Position numbers and translations under genes: made by a program | Origin: Amphiura filiformis | Lineage: Eukaryota; Echinodermata; Ophiuroidea; Amphilepidida; Amphiuridae | Direction: 5' to 3' | DNA length: 64,000 nucleotides | Assembly (NCBI RefSeq): GCF_039555335.1 | Contig: NC_092640.1 | Span: forward strand, 39,848,295 to 39,912,294 | The notes under the pieces: model-generated | The model's database searches: none | Seen by the model: only the letters and a program-made list of their open reading frames with translations | What the model was told of the DNA's origin: nothing | Part shown: one piece after another, positions 1-28,335 of the stretch | How the letters are laid out: every line of letters starts with the position of its first letter | Numbering within the stretch: the first letter of the stretch is position 1

Positions 1-575
1 TCGATCGCTTTGTCGTTCAGAGGTGTAGTACAAATTCAAAATGGAGACATGTATTCAATTCGATTGAAATCGATGTTCTATTATTCACGCAGATAAAGAA
101 AGTGGATAATGTACGTTGTATTATAGATACAGCAGCTGGATTTTACACGGGTTCCTTTGTATAATTCATTTTTCAAATAGTTAAATATATCACAATTTTT
201 ACTTTGGATTTCAAAATCTTTACTTATAAAATGCAGTTAAAGATATCCACAGCAAACAGCAAGGCACCGCTAATTAGTGTATTGCTTTTCGAGTTAGTGT
301 ACTGGAAACAAAACCTGCGTTTTACCTGAAAACAAATCGAATTTTCTATAATAGAAACACCTTATGTGTTACTGATCATGCGCAAATCGTAGAATAGAAA
401 CTAAGCGGCAGGCTCTATGGCAGGGCTATGGTATCTCATATCATGTAAATGGTATGCTTAGCCTGAGTCGCTCGGCCTATCTCGAACAAAATCGCCATGC
501 GTAGCTTTTGAAAAACGAGAGGATTCGCCGTACTATCACGGCAATTTTTGACACGAAGATATAGGGATGATGACG
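1..575. other. Upstream sequence or 5' intron of the solute-binding gene; no gene seen
   Basis: AT-rich sequence with no convincing coding exon. The stretch around 470-575 weakly resembles part of a dispersed repeat better preserved at 12610-13235 and 30355-31000. A missing 5' exon with a signal peptide could lie here or beyond the window edge; I could not identify one. Confidence 0.4.
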
Positions 576-699
576 CAGTGTGGCGCAGCCAGGATTTCGG
601 AACTGAGGGGGCACAACTTGTAAATGTACCGACGGAAATATTTTTTGCCGACGGAAGTTGTGATTTGTTGACCCAAACAATTTTTTGCATGGTTTGAAA

Positions 700-728
700 A
701 AGTAAGTAAGTAAGTAAGTAAGTAAGTA
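700..728. repeat. (TAAG)n microsatellite, LINE tail
   Basis: Seven or so copies of TAAG in a row. Short simple repeats of this kind form the 3' tails of CR1/L2-group LINEs, and it abuts the LINE C-terminus on the minus strand. Confidence 0.7.
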
Positions 729-1305
729 TTTATTTTCCACATCATCTACATTGACAACAACGTTAAACAACAAGCAAGAATATATAAAAAACACGAAAAG
801 ACAAAAAAGACGAGTAAAATGACATGGAGGAGATGATCAAAAGGCCATGAAGGCCAGAAGTGATCATCCCCTAAGACATAATATAAACAAACATGATTTA
901 AATAATGTTTATGTCACCACAGTGAATATAACATCATTGAAATGACATAAGCATCAGCATGATTAATGTATAAATATAGAATTAGCATACACAATTTGTA
1001 GATAAATTAAGACATTAATCGCTCTAAAGAAGCATGTACATGAAATTACAACCAAGTTTGATTTAATAAATATTTTTTTAATTGATTTCTGAAAGTTTTA
1101 ACATTCATAGCATTTTTTTAATTTGAGAGGAAGGTCATTCCAAAGGGAAGGCCCTGATGTCCTGACACCTTTGCTCGCAAAGTTTGTTTTTCTTTTCTGA
1201 ATATCATAATCATCGTTTTTCCTAGTTTTGTGGCTATGAATTTCATGTCTTTTACAAAAGTATTCCTTAAATATGTTTGGCAAGTCATCATTAAAGTGAA
1301 GAGCA
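700..1305 (-). mobile_element. LINE 3' fragment (CR1/L2-like), truncated
   Basis: On the minus strand, residues such as FASKGVRTSGPSLWNDLPLK match the extreme C-terminus of CR1/L2/Jockey-type LINE ORF2, where a W-N-x-LP motif follows a conserved SxGP stretch. The 3' tail is a TAAG/CTTA microsatellite at about 700-728. The 5' side stops at an A-run near 1304-1320. It is a dead 5'-truncated insertion lying inside the foldback element 576-1540. Confidence 0.6.
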
Positions 1306-1632
1306 AAAAAAAAAAAAAAAAGGATTATAGGCGGTACCAACATGAAAACACAAATTTTTTATGTCAAATTCAATTTCATTCACAATTTGTTTACAATTCT
1401 CCCCTATTTTCTGTCACCCTGGGTGAAAAATAGTCTATTGTTAACCCAATTTCTTTTTCACCAACGCCTTCCGTTTACCGACGGCCTTACATCAACCGAC
1501 GCGTCATCGGTCCCCCTCCCCCTCCCTGGCTACGCCACTGACGGCAGTTTTCTTCCATGTTTGCCAAACGCCGGGCCTCCTCGGTGCATACTTTCATTAA
1601 CATTTTTTTTTTTTTCTTTGCTAAATAAATAG

Positions 1633-17616
<15,984 letters not shown>

Positions 17617-19470
17617 ACCTATTGGAAAACAGGAGTTTTATGACATTAAATAACTATATCGTCGGCCGCATCACATACTGACGTATTTGCAAAATACGCA
17701 TTTCGAGAAAATCGAATTTGAAAAATTATCGATTTTCATTTGCTGCATAATCATAATTAAAACATTTATGTCGATTAAAACCTGGTTAAAAGTAATGCAA
17801 ATTTAACAATGTCACTATCAGAGCATAACTTATTCTGCAAGAAATTAATATTAAATAAAATACGTAGTGCAAATACGTCACTATGTGAAACAGTAAAAAG
17901 GACAAAGCAGCAATTTTACCCTGCAATAACAAAGTCACGATGTGAAACGGCGAATTCTTTATTGCAGATACGACATACTGGGCTTGAGCAGGATAGGTGA
18001 TCAGCAAATACGTCGTAAATACGACATAATTAAATTAATATCTTATTAAGACACTTTGATGCATGTATTTTGGTGAATATATAGAGTAGAACATTATAAA
18101 TTAACATACCAATTTCTCAAACATTGGAGTTCAAAAGGAATTCTAGTGATAATAGATCTTCTTGATGACAATGGTGGCTTAAAAGATTTGATTCTTTTTT
18201 GCAAACCTATGATATTCATACCAATTTCATAGAATATTATAGTGCTATTCATGCTATTGAAGGTGGTTTTGAATTTAAGAAAAAACTAAGGAAGCAAAAT
18301 AGTTGAAAATTCAGCAACTCAAGGCAAGTAGTTATTGATTTATTGATCAAATATTGGATTTCCCTCATTTTTGTCTGTAACTCCACAACTGTTGTCTATG
18401 CTGAAATAAAATTTCCAGTGCAGTAGTTGTAGTCCTTGCCCCTATAATATACATATCTTACTTGTCACCAACGCGCTTAATTTTTTGAGAAAAATGCAAA
18501 AATAGGCCCAAAATTGGGCAGGGGTGTAGTACCCCCTTAAAGCAACAATGTGCGGTTTCAATAAAGAATACCGTAGAAACCCGTCTATAAGGAATAGAAG
18601 CCACTGTGATGATAGCATATTTCACGCTAGCGCCCTCCACAATATTATATCATTATGGAATTTGAGCAAATCATTTACCGACACAAGCAGGTATACAATG
18701 TATTATTTTATCTTTATTTCGCATCTCACGAGCATAGCTCACTTGGCAAGGCATAAGACTTTGGTTCTTTAGATCGGAAGATGGTGAGTTCGAGCCTCAT
18801 CACGGTCACACAAACTTTTATAAACAAAATATTGTTCAAACTTTTCATTTATATTTTCTTGCATTTTCTAAAGGCTCCTTTCGTGATCATTTTTTTTTTC
18901 ATATTTAGTTTAATTTATTCTATTGTTTTTCTTTTATTGTTTCTTTTCTTTGTCTTTTTTTCTTGTTTAATTTTATTTTTTCTTTATTTTTCTTTGATTC
19001 ATATAATATTGGCAGGATAAGGAGAGGAGGAACTAAAGACCCATTCAGTGATTTGCTCATCCGGACGATCGTAAAAATCATCAAAATTCACCTTTGTCAT
19101 TGTCATAGATGTGGTAACATAGCCTGCTAGTGGTTCAGCAGAAAACCGTGTGACACATAATATACATTTGGCTACATTTTATTATACGATAAATACGAAT
19201 TTATTAAACATGGTAACAAATATTCTCTAGCAGATCGGTTATACGATGGAACTGGTAGGCATAGGCCTATTATAAATTCGGGATATTAAATATCTTCCTG
19301 ACGAGACAGATCTGCGCATGTGGTCAAAGACGATTCCTTACTAGCCACAGACCGTCCGCTGGAATTAGTTGAATCGCTATGGCTGTTGGTCGGACCTCTC
19401 ATCTCTCCACATCGATTGTGACCTATCCCCGACATTGCCCTTATGAACTCACATCCTCCTGTTTTATTTC
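17617..19470. other. 3' flank and intergenic sequence; tRNA-like relic and T-rich tract
   Basis: ATTAAA at about 17644 is a possible poly-A signal for the solute-binding gene. Weak inverted strings with AAATACGTC (17680, 17870, 18008) hint at a decayed foldback. 18840-19010 is extremely T-rich. No gene is supported. Confidence 0.45.
18731..18806 (+). mobile_element. tRNA-like SINE head or tRNA pseudogene
   Basis: A-box-like TAGCTCACTTGGCAAGGC and B-box GAGTTCGAGCC are spaced as in a tRNA, and ACTTTGGTTCTTTAG sits in the anticodon-arm position. A T-rich stretch follows. Stems are imperfect, so I read it as a SINE head or pseudogene. Confidence 0.5.
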
Positions 19471-19471
19471 A

Positions 19472-19772
19472 ATACGCTGGCGAAGTTACGTAATAATCGG
19501 ATTAACTACCATAGCAATAGGTGAAAACAATTTTTGAATATACCGCGTTATACACTGATACGTTCAGGCGGTACCTCTTCATTGAACCATATCATGCTGC
19601 ACCTGTAAGATCTTTGAAAAGACCAGTATTGTATTCAATCTATGATTGCAGACATACACAGTACAGGTGATGAGTGTAACCTGCTTGTAGCGCAGCGCGA
19701 TATGTTCAAAATTGTTTTCACCTATTGCTATGGTAATTAATCCGATTAATTACGCAACTTCACCAGCGTATA
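19472..19772. mobile_element. Palindromic element PT-1
   Basis: Arms start ATACGCTGGCGAAGTTACGT and end in the complement ...CAACTTCACCAGCGTAT. Shared core: ATTAACTACCATAGCAATAG. First of three related foldback elements in a row. Non-coding. Confidence 0.7.
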
Positions 19773-19826
19773 ATGGCCGAATAAATTCTGACCATCACTT
19801 GGCTTGTTGGATTCGTCTATACTACA

Positions 19827-20094
19827 ATTCGCTGTCGAAGTGACGTAATAATCGCAATAACTACCATCAAGCAGATTGCACTAATCACCCGCGTATGTCA
19901 CCAAACATAGATTGAATACCACTCTTTTCATAAATACTAATCTTACATGGCGAGTGATTAGCATTTCTTTGACAACTATGGTTTAATGCATAGGTGCCAC
20001 GTGAACGATGAAGTGCAGGGCTATATATTCGAAATTGTATTCATCAATTGCTATGGTAGTTAATCCGATTAATTACGTCACATCGACAGCGAAT
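19827..20094. mobile_element. Palindromic element PT-2
   Basis: Arms ATTCGCTGTCGAAGTGACGT and ...ACGTCACATCGACAGCGAAT. Same TACCATAGCAAT-type core, but its terminal hexamers differ from its neighbours on both arms together. Left arm is shorter than in PT-1 and PT-3. Confidence 0.7.
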
Positions 20095-20098
20095 AGCC

Positions 20099-20415
20099 TA
20101 TACGCCGTAGAAGTGACGTAGTTAATCGGATTAATTACCATAGCAATAGATGAATACAATTTTGGCTATATCGCCCCGCACTACAACGTTCATACGGTAC
20201 CGATGCATTGAACCATAGATGTCAAAGAAATGCTAATCACTTGCACCTGTAAGATTAATCTCTTTGAAAAGAGTGTTATTGTATTCAATCTATTATATGA
20301 TTGAAGACAGGCGATGAGTGCAACCTGCTGCAGTGCAGCGCGGTATATTCAAAAATTGTATTCATCTATTGCTATGGTAGTTAATCCGATTATTACGTCA
20401 CTTCTACGGCGTATA
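20099..20415. mobile_element. Palindromic element PT-3
   Basis: Arms TATACGCCGTAGAAGTGACG and ...CGTCACTTCTACGGCGTATA. The left arm continues ATTACCATAGCAATAGATG and the right arm complements it. Only about 4 bp separate it from PT-2. Confidence 0.75.
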
Positions 20416-21440
20416 GTATGGGTTCAAGTGGAACAAAAAATAGTGTATGTCCATTGCTAGCTATGGTAATTAATCATGTTAGTGTTTACATCACTACTTC
20501 GGTGAAGACAAGAGAAGTGTGCCTTCTCTACCAACGCCTGTGATATAACAGGTGCAAGCGAAACAAAATTGAATGACCAGAATAGTTTCCTTTGTCAGAT
20601 GAATTGATTGAAGTTTTTGAAGACACTCTATTCTTGATGGGACAATAGATTCAAATATGGAATAATTATTATTCCTCATCTATTTTTTTTTATTTAAAAA
20701 CTGCAATTGTGGCAACAGAACAATATTTATTTTGATTTCATTTCAAGTAGAAACAAAATCGTGCTTAAGCCAAAAACGCACCCTACCTCAAGAATTGGGA
20801 TGGCACAAAGGTGCAACATAGGTTTTTATTGCAAAGACGAGGACAGACAAGTAGTTACAACACATCTGTCTAACCGTGGGTTTCGCTATTATTTAGAATA
20901 AATGCTTTTACTAGTTTCTATAAAACCACAAAATTACTAAAAAAAACTATAAAAAAACTAAAAAAACTAAAAAAAAAAACGCACCTAAAATTAAAAGTAG
21001 AAAGGTAGATTTGAAGAAAGATAAAAAGAACATGTCAAAAGTTAAAATTAAACGAGAATGAAAAAACGGAACCGGTGCCCGGACCATGCTCTCTTCAGCA
21101 TGTCTTCAGTTCCAAAGTCTGACGCTCTATCAATTGAGCTATACGATCCTGATATACGAAACAGTCGTTATTATGTCAATACAATTGATTGGTGTTACAA
21201 CATACTTAGATGGAATGCATAGCCACCCAGTGCCAGTATATATTTGCTCAAACTCCAAATACAACAAGCAACCAATTTTATTGAGGGCGTTTCTTGGGTA
21301 TATCCTTGTAGACGGGGTTTTACGGTATATTCTTATTTGTTTTCGACAAAATGTTACTTTTCATTGATCAATGTGATGTGATCAATGGTCCCTGTTAATT
21401 TCGCATAATTATGATACATGTGATAATCCAATTCTCTGCA
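20416..21440. other. Intergenic; A-rich tract
   Basis: Low-complexity AAAAAACT repeats at 20938-20980 and otherwise unremarkable AT-rich DNA. A tRNA-like relic is listed separately. No gene is supported. Confidence 0.5.
21070..21151 (-). mobile_element. tRNA-like relic (SINE head)
   Basis: On the minus strand, GTATAGCTCAATTGATAGAGC is an A-box region, followed by GTCAGACTTTGGAACTGAAG in the anticodon arm. The B box is degraded. A T-run follows at 21060-21068. Not a functional tRNA by inspection. Confidence 0.45.
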
Positions 21441-22180
21441 GATATAAAAGTATTGGAATCTTATTAAAATCCAAAACCTCCGGCAACCAAAAACGCCCTC
21501 CCCGACTCGCCACCGAACGAAACACAAACACGCCCCACACACCCGACACAGAACAATGGTGGCTATTATGTCAAGTCACTTTCACCTCCTTTGTTTGAAT
21601 AGAAAAACAAAACTTTCCTTTTTTATTTTATTATCTTTTTACTGAAACAATTTAACAATTGAAACAACAATCTAATAATGCAAACACGGTTTTGTTTACT
21701 GCTGCTTTAAAAAAAGAATGAAACAAAATTGATACAGTATTATATGCGTGGTTACACTTTTTTCATGGAAACTCATTCCCAATACTGTACAAAGTTCACT
21801 GTCACTGTCAATCATCTTGTTCAGTCATACATGTATGTAATCGCTACAGGGGATCGGGAGGCAGTGGCGGCGGAAGCATTAAAAAGGGGAACCGAGCGTA
21901 TTTTGTGCTAGTTTGACTTGGATATTTGGAAAAGAAAATGTGTAAATTTTAAGAATTTAGCCACAAATGAAGGTGAAGTTTGGTATTTGATAATTTTGTT
22001 GACCTACTTTGGCCCAAAACACAGGCTAAAAAGGAGGATGCACATAACAATTATTGCTCAATGTTTCTTCCATTAGGATTTTTGGGAAGGGGTTTCCCCC
22101 AAGGAAACATTTAGAGGAACGTGTCCCCCGTCCCCTGCTTCCGTCGCCTATGAGTATCATAGTGAGGGGGGAGAAGCAAT
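21440..22180. repeat. 3' flank shared by the TLR genes (unexpanded version)
   Basis: Matches 28930-29600 and 32640-33300 through ATCCAAAACCTCCGGC, AATACTGTACAAAGTTCACT and GTCACTGTCAATCATCTTG. At 22118-22170 it holds a single TGCTTCCGTCGCCTATGAG motif, where the other two copies hold a 51-bp minisatellite. It marks an older duplication than the 3.7-kb one. Confidence 0.7.
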
Positions 22181-22421
22181 AATCATGCATTTAAAGCTAT
22201 ATTATAATATTTGCTGATGAGGACGCCCTCATTATTTTTCAAAATTCTTTTTTTACTCGATTGTTATGTACTTTAGTAAACTAACATACCCTGCAAAAAT
22301 GAAGACGTTTAATTCTCATAGTCCAATTCTCATCGCTTTGAAAGAATTCTCATTCCTAGTTATCAGTGGTTATGCTGGTGCGTAGAAATGAATTAGAATG
22401 CTCCTTATAATTACGAATTTT

Positions 22422-25400
22422 TCAAAATATTTCAAATCTACGGTCAACTCCTGCTGGTTTACGTAGTTTCATCTTCAACTGATTCCAGAACAACTGTTGC
22501 CCAATGGGATCTTCAGGCCACTTCAACACTTCTTTATGACATAACAACTGGCGAAGCAACAGCGTCTTTTTACGATCAGGAATTTCTCCAATCTGTACAA
22601 GAATGATTACATCAACATTGTCCATTACCATTCTCATTCGTGCAAAATGTAGCTGATAATGACACCATCCATCATCCATGAAGTTTTCTGATAAAACTGC
22701 AATAGTTTTGCGGCTTTGTTTAATACCGTGACATATGGCATTGAGAATATAATGCCCTGCTGGAATGTCACCTCTTTCTTTAAGGCACAATCTGAAATCT
22801 TCCGGTCCATCTTCAATGTTTGGAATGAGTTGATCATTTATCCATGCTTCATTGTCTCTGTGGTAGGCAACATATGCATGATATCGACGTCTCATGATTG
22901 GTGCTTCCCGGGCATCAACATTATGCTCCTCCTCATCATTTATGATATCATCATCATTATCATTGTCTGCATATCTCTGATATCTTCTCTGATAAAATAA
23001 AATCCATAATTTGTAGTGTATGCTCCATCTATATTTATAAATGATAAATACTATTAAACAAATAAGAAGCAGACTTGAAATGCTCGGAACAATGTAGACT
23101 TCAAGATGCAGACTGCAGTCTAAACTAAATTCTGTGATACCAAGATTCTCTCTGATTGCCGGAGACTTGCACCTATAAGGATGCTGTGGGTCTATATACG
23201 TTTTCGTATCGGTCACTATCCAATCTTGTAAGGGTTTTATATCACATGTGCAAGAAAACAAGTTACCTTCGAACTCAACACGCTGTAAATTGTATGGGTG
23301 TTGCATCAGAAAGGCAGGTAAGGTAGTTAGTACATTGCTAGATACAATGAGTATTTGCAGCCCATAGAGACCTTTCAAGGAATTCAAATTGTCTATTTTA
23401 TTATGACTGAGATCCAGGTACTTGAGGTTAACTAGTGAAGAAAAGTCATTTCTTTTGATAGTCTCAATGTTATTCCTTCCCAAATTTAGATATTGTAGAC
23501 TATGGCTCTCAAGAAGAATGTTTTTAATTGAAGTTAATTTGCAGTTTGTTAATGATAGCTTTTCTAGGCGAGAAAAATTGTCCATATCTTCTCTAAAAAT
23601 ATCATTGACTCCTTCAGAGTCAGATATGGATAGTGATTTGAGATGTGACCAGTTACCCCAAAATGACATATATCCAGTGAATTTCAGTTTGCTGAAGGTT
23701 ATTTTCTGAACTACAGGGGAAAAGGAACAGAATGTAAAAGGTAATAAAGAAGAATCAATTACAATACCAATAACGTGATCGGCTGAAATGTAAATAGATG
23801 TCTTCAGGGGCAAAATAATTCTGGTGCTCCGAAAGTCTATCTCAATACTATTTGAGGTGATATCAGACAAATGCACGTTCGTCAGATAATCAGCATTTCC
23901 AAAAAGCAATCGGTCGATGGGGTTACACGAGGACTCTATGGATTTCAATGCATAACAAGTTGTATCCACCCATAGTGGGTAGGAGAACATGAAAACTAAT
24001 ATGAGATACTGTATTAGGATCATATATTAAGTATCATGTGAGAGTATACTCTTGTACTCCAGAAGACAGGATCACATATTAAATATTTGACACCATAGAA
24101 TATAAAAACTAGTAATTTGATAAGTTAAAATAAGATTTTTAACGGAATAAATCTAAATAATATGATCATGCAGTTTATTCCGTTAAATATTTACCCCATA
24201 ATTTCCCTCATTCTTCAGGCCCTGCCCTCTATCGGGTGCTAATTTAAAGTTTAAGCTTGATTGCTATTGTTTCTTTGTAAGCCTGCGGCGCAACCTTGAA
24301 CAATATTGTCTTTTGTAAAGCCTGCGGCGCAACCTTGAACAATATTGTCCTTGAGATAACCCCATAATTTCCCTCATTCTTCAGGCCCTGCCCTCTATCG
24401 GGTGCTAATTTAAAGTTTAAGCTTGATTGCTATTGTTTCTTTGTAAGCCTGCGGCGCAACCTTGAACAATATTGTCTCTTTGTAAGCCTGCGGCGCAACC
24501 TTGAACAATATTGTCCTTGAGATAACGCCCGTAGCCACCCCAGCCAGCCCCATACCTCATTTCAATTTTTAACATACCCATATCCTGCTTTTTATATTCC
24601 ATAGTGTCGCACATTTAATATGTGATCCTGTCTTCTGGAGTACAAGAGTATACTCTCACATGATACTTAATATGTGATCATAATACAGTATCTCATATTA
24701 GTTTTCATGTTCTCCTACCCACTATGGGTGTTGTATCAGTATAGCAATCATTAAACAATAATATATCCAGTGTGTTATTATTGCTGAAATCTAAGTGCTC
24801 CAGCGAGTCGTCAAGCAATATGCCAGTGCTAGAGAAGGATATTCTCTGAGACCAATTTCAACAAGACTCAGTGACTTAAGGTGTGATAAACCTTGAAAAG
24901 CATCTCGGGATAGATATGCGGACTTTGTACAAGAATCACATCTGTTGACTATACTCAGATTGGTCAGATATGGGAAAATTCTAAATGCATCATCCGTAAT
25001 GACTAGATGAGAATCAGACAGTGCAATACATGTTTAAAGTTGTCAACAAAGAAACAGATGAGTTCAATGATTCAGCCATTACAGGTTGAAAGCCGCTTTT
25101 ACTTCGTATGTGCAGGTTCAGAGTAGATAGCGAAGCTGGTAGCTTTGTGATCAGTTCTGACCATTTTGTTGCATTCCAATATTCAGTATAATCATCATGT
25201 CCTATATGAAATGATGCTTCTAACACCTTAAGACTAGTCATATTCTCTAGAGAACAAGTAACATAATCAAATCCATTGCCAATCATATTTAGTGTTGATA
25301 CCATTCGGAGGCCGTCTATTGCTTTGCATGGAGTAGAGGATAGAGCGTTAATAGATATGTCTAAATATGTTAGATGGGTAAGATTAACAAACAACATGCC

Positions 25401-26405
25401 AGGAAAGCTTGATATCATGAAATTAAATGATAAATCTAAACATTCTAGACTTTGAAGATTTACAAACAATTTCTCTGGTAAACTTGTTACGCTCCAAGTG
25501 TAGAATAGATATAAATATTTCAGACTGGTAAGGTTTGCAAACAAATTCTCTGGTAAGTAAGTTATGTCCCAATTGAAGGAAAGGTCTAAATATTCCAGAC
25601 GGATGAGATTGGCAAACAATGTCTCTGGTAAATCTATGTTATTGGCGGATAAATCTAAATATTCCAGACTGATGAGGTCTTTGAACAGATCAGCTGGTAG
25701 TGATATACTTCCAGTAGTTGCACACCACGATACATTCAAGTGAGTCAGATTAGTCAAACCTTGGAATGAAGAACCATTGAATATTTTTATTGGATTTCCA
25801 GATATATTAAGGTCTTTCAAGTCATGTAATCCACTAAATACTGATGATCGTAGAATCGACAAACCGCTGTCAGCAATGTCTAGTTTTTGCAATGATGTAG
25901 TGAGAAATGGACTTCCATGCAATGTTAGTTGATTTTGATTGCTTAGATCTAGAGTTTCAAGACTGCGAAGTCTTTTAAATGTATCATTGCTGATATTGCG
26001 TATATCGTTGTGACTCAAATCCAATTCCTTGAGTGAGGTGAGATGACTGAAACTCACCTCATTAAGTTGATTAGAACTCAAATCTAAAGTCCGAAGTGAA
26101 GTTAGATGGATGAAACTCTTACCATTGACAGTTTCAAGTTTATTATAACTCAAATCTAAACTCTGAAGCGAATTTAAATGGATGAAACTCTTCCCATTAT
26201 CAGTTTCAAGTTGATTATAACTCAAATTTAAACTATTGACATTGAGATATTTTAGTTGCGGAATGTCTGTAAGATTCCTATTGCTACAGTCTAACTCAGT
26301 GCTGTTGTATACCTTACATGGTAAGCCCTTTGAGTAGGCGAAGTTACTGGATGATGTTGCCACAACGAAAACAAGTAATACCGTCAAGTTCAAGAAGGAC
26401 GTCAT
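22422..26405 (-). pseudogene. Toll-like receptor TLR-A, broken
   Basis: Single-exon receptor layout. Start MTSFLNLTVLLVFVV at 26405 gives a signal peptide; an N-terminal cysteine pair (LPCKVYNSTELDC) precedes a long run of LRRs with LxxLxLSxN spacing to 25014. The C-terminal half (22422-23966) has LRRs, an LRRCT (NLFSCTCDIKPLQDW), one membrane span (VPSISSLLLICLIVFIIYKY), an acidic linker and a TIR domain. The TIR has box 1 YHAYVAYH, box 2 RLCLKERGDIPAG and box 3 FWNQLK. Relative to TLR-B, one extra base near 25015 shifts the frame and stops follow. A 763-bp palindrome (23967-24729) with an 8-bp duplication then splits the LRR region. The ATG at 24023 belongs to the insertion, not to the receptor. 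It cannot make a full receptor. Confidence 0.85.
23967..24729. mobile_element. Palindromic insertion in TLR-A, 8-bp target duplication
   Basis: GTTGTATC flanks it at 23959-23966 and 24730-24737. Arms of roughly 140 bp, beginning ACCCATAGTGGGTAGGAGAA, are nearly identical in inverted orientation. Between them lie two direct copies of a 165-bp unit (24190-24355, 24358-24520) containing GCCTGCGGCGCAACCTTGAA. Duplication length suggests hAT; the ends do not decide it. Confidence 0.8.
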
Positions 26406-28090
26406 AGTTGACTCATTTACCATGTTTGCTCTCAGCAAATAAAAAATCAAAAGTAAAAAGTAAAAAGTATGACTTGTCTCTTTACATAGCTTTGTTCAAA
26501 TGAATTTACCACGATATTATTAGTAGCTATTAGTGATGATCGGTGGACACTATAAACCAACAAATGCACAATAAATAGAAAGTGTTCAAACTGTGTAGGA
26601 ATGGAAAGCAACTTTGAATGAAACAAAATTTAAGTCGAAAGTAATGCGTTTGGTGAGATTGGCAAGAAAGTTAATATCTGTATAAGTTCACCGTCAATCA
26701 TTGTGTTATGGCATATCGTACATAATGTATATTAAGGAACTTTAAGGTAGAAACACCTAGGTTTCATTATCATTGAGGTATAGGGCTTTTTATTTGTTCG
26801 GAGAAGAGCAGGTAGGAAAACTAACTTTCTACATGTTCATACTACATACTCTGAAAATTTTAGAAAATTAGCACGGGTCAGTTTTTTTTAATCACATTTT
26901 TGTTCCTAAAATGGGGGTTATAGCGCCCTCAACGGGCACTCTCTCCATAGGGCTACATGTAAAGACCAGTTATAGAAAAATGGCCCTAAAATATAATTGA
27001 CTCGTTTAATTTTCCTCAAATTTTGCATATGATGTAGATTTAACATCGGCAATGTAATGCAAGTTGTGTCGTTGCTGCTCTTCTAAATTCATTTTTAAAA
27101 TGTCGCGCCCCAGACCAAGGTGCTACATTTCGTCATTATCATAAAATAATTGCCTAGGTCATCTTTACTAGCTACACCACTTAGAGTGAGCATTGTGATA
27201 AATAGGCAATTTAACCACAGGTGTCTCTCATAACGAAGAGCTGTTTTAGGCCAAAATCGGTCAATTACTGCTTTTGAGAAAAATGAAACAAATTAACTGC
27301 CGAAATTACTTGTCTGACTTTATTCTAATGACTATAACTACATCACTTATTACGTAATCTTACCACTGATGTCTTTCATGCTGATGAGCTGATTTAAAAA
27401 AAATAGTTAATGGGTTGAGACAGACGGTGGATTCAATCATTCACACGCAATGAGATTTTGGCGCAATGCCCTTCCCTGCGGGGCAATTGTCAACATTCAG
27501 TGCAAGCAGATTGATGTGTCAAATCACTCGAGCATCAACATTAACCTATTTCATACACGAAAAAGAATTTCTGCAAATAACAAACAAAATACTAAAAATG
27601 TCAGGAAACTTGACCAATATAAATGCACCACCTTCAAGAAAAATGAATCAATCATGCAGACGAGTAGGCCTATGCACAGCGCATCCCGCATAGTACACGA
27701 AACTGCGCGAGTGTGCAATTATACAATATTTATGCACTCCGCGTATTCAGCATCGATTCTGCGCCCCTCCAAGAGATGAAAGTCAAAATTTTCGCTCGCT
27801 CCTCGCGCAATTGTTTCAAAAATGGGGGGGCATTATGTATCCTTAGCCCCTGAGCTACGCCACTGCCCGCGTCTAAGATATTCTTGGGTGGGGTGGGGGT
27901 AGGGGCGCCAATTTTGTTTCTTGCTCCGGGCGCTACCAACCCTAGTTACGCCACTGCCTGTCGTTCCCCTTCAATTAAAAAAAAGGCCAGCAGGAGTCAT
28001 GGAATCCACATGAAAGAGAGCGGTAAAGGAGACGATCCTGTATAAACAGTGATCGGATTGCCCATCTCTCTTTCATTGGCGATTGGGCCA
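26406..28090. other. Intergenic sequence upstream of TLR-A
   Basis: No gene seen. 27838-27952 carries two right ends of the CAGTGGCGTA family (GAGCTACGCCACTG and CTAGTTACGCCACTG) with G-runs. 26740-27420 is AT-rich without recognised repeats. Confidence 0.5.
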
Positions 28091-28099
28091 GACTCCTCC

Positions 28100-28335
28100 A
28101 TGTAATATTGCTATATGGGGATCGCTTCACCTCCTCCCCTCCACAGCGAGACTAATACCTTCCCAGCATTTAAGAATGCCGGTACCCATTTATACACCTG
28201 GGTGGAGTGGAGTAATCGAGATAAAGTGCCTTACTCAAGGGCACAACATGATGGCGTCGCCGATACTCGAACCCGCAACCTTCAGATTATGAGTCGGAGT
28301 CCGTTCCGCTCGGCCACCGTGCTCCCGCTCTCTTA
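28100..28335 (-). mobile_element. tRNA-derived SINE
   Basis: Minus strand: the head has an A box GTGGCCGAGCGG and a B box GGGTTCGAGTATC. It continues TTGTGCCCTTGAGTAAGGCACTT and CTCCACTCCACCCAGGTG, a central block I recognise from other aquatic-animal tRNA SINEs. An outer inverted pair GGAGTC/GACTCC at about 27992 and 28089 may mark a host foldback. Confidence 0.7.

Larger units (their letters stand above)
576..1540. mobile_element. Foldback element of the CAGTGGCGTA family (hAT-like ends), filled by a LINE fragment
   Basis: The ends are inverted: CAGTGTGGCGCAGCCAGG at 576 and CCTGGCTACGCCACTG ending at 1540. Inner stretches with CCGACGG (about 630-655 and 1465-1500) are inverted too. The same end sequence recurs at 3330-3748, 5855-6005 and 40736-41265. 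No clean target duplication is visible here. A LINE 3' end with a TAAG tail sits between the arms. Confidence 0.55.

Noticed and set aside
22422-24023. A complete 533-residue TIR receptor starting at 24023
   Set aside because: Its first 18 or so residues come from the inverted-repeat arm of an insertion, so it is the lower half of broken TLR-A.
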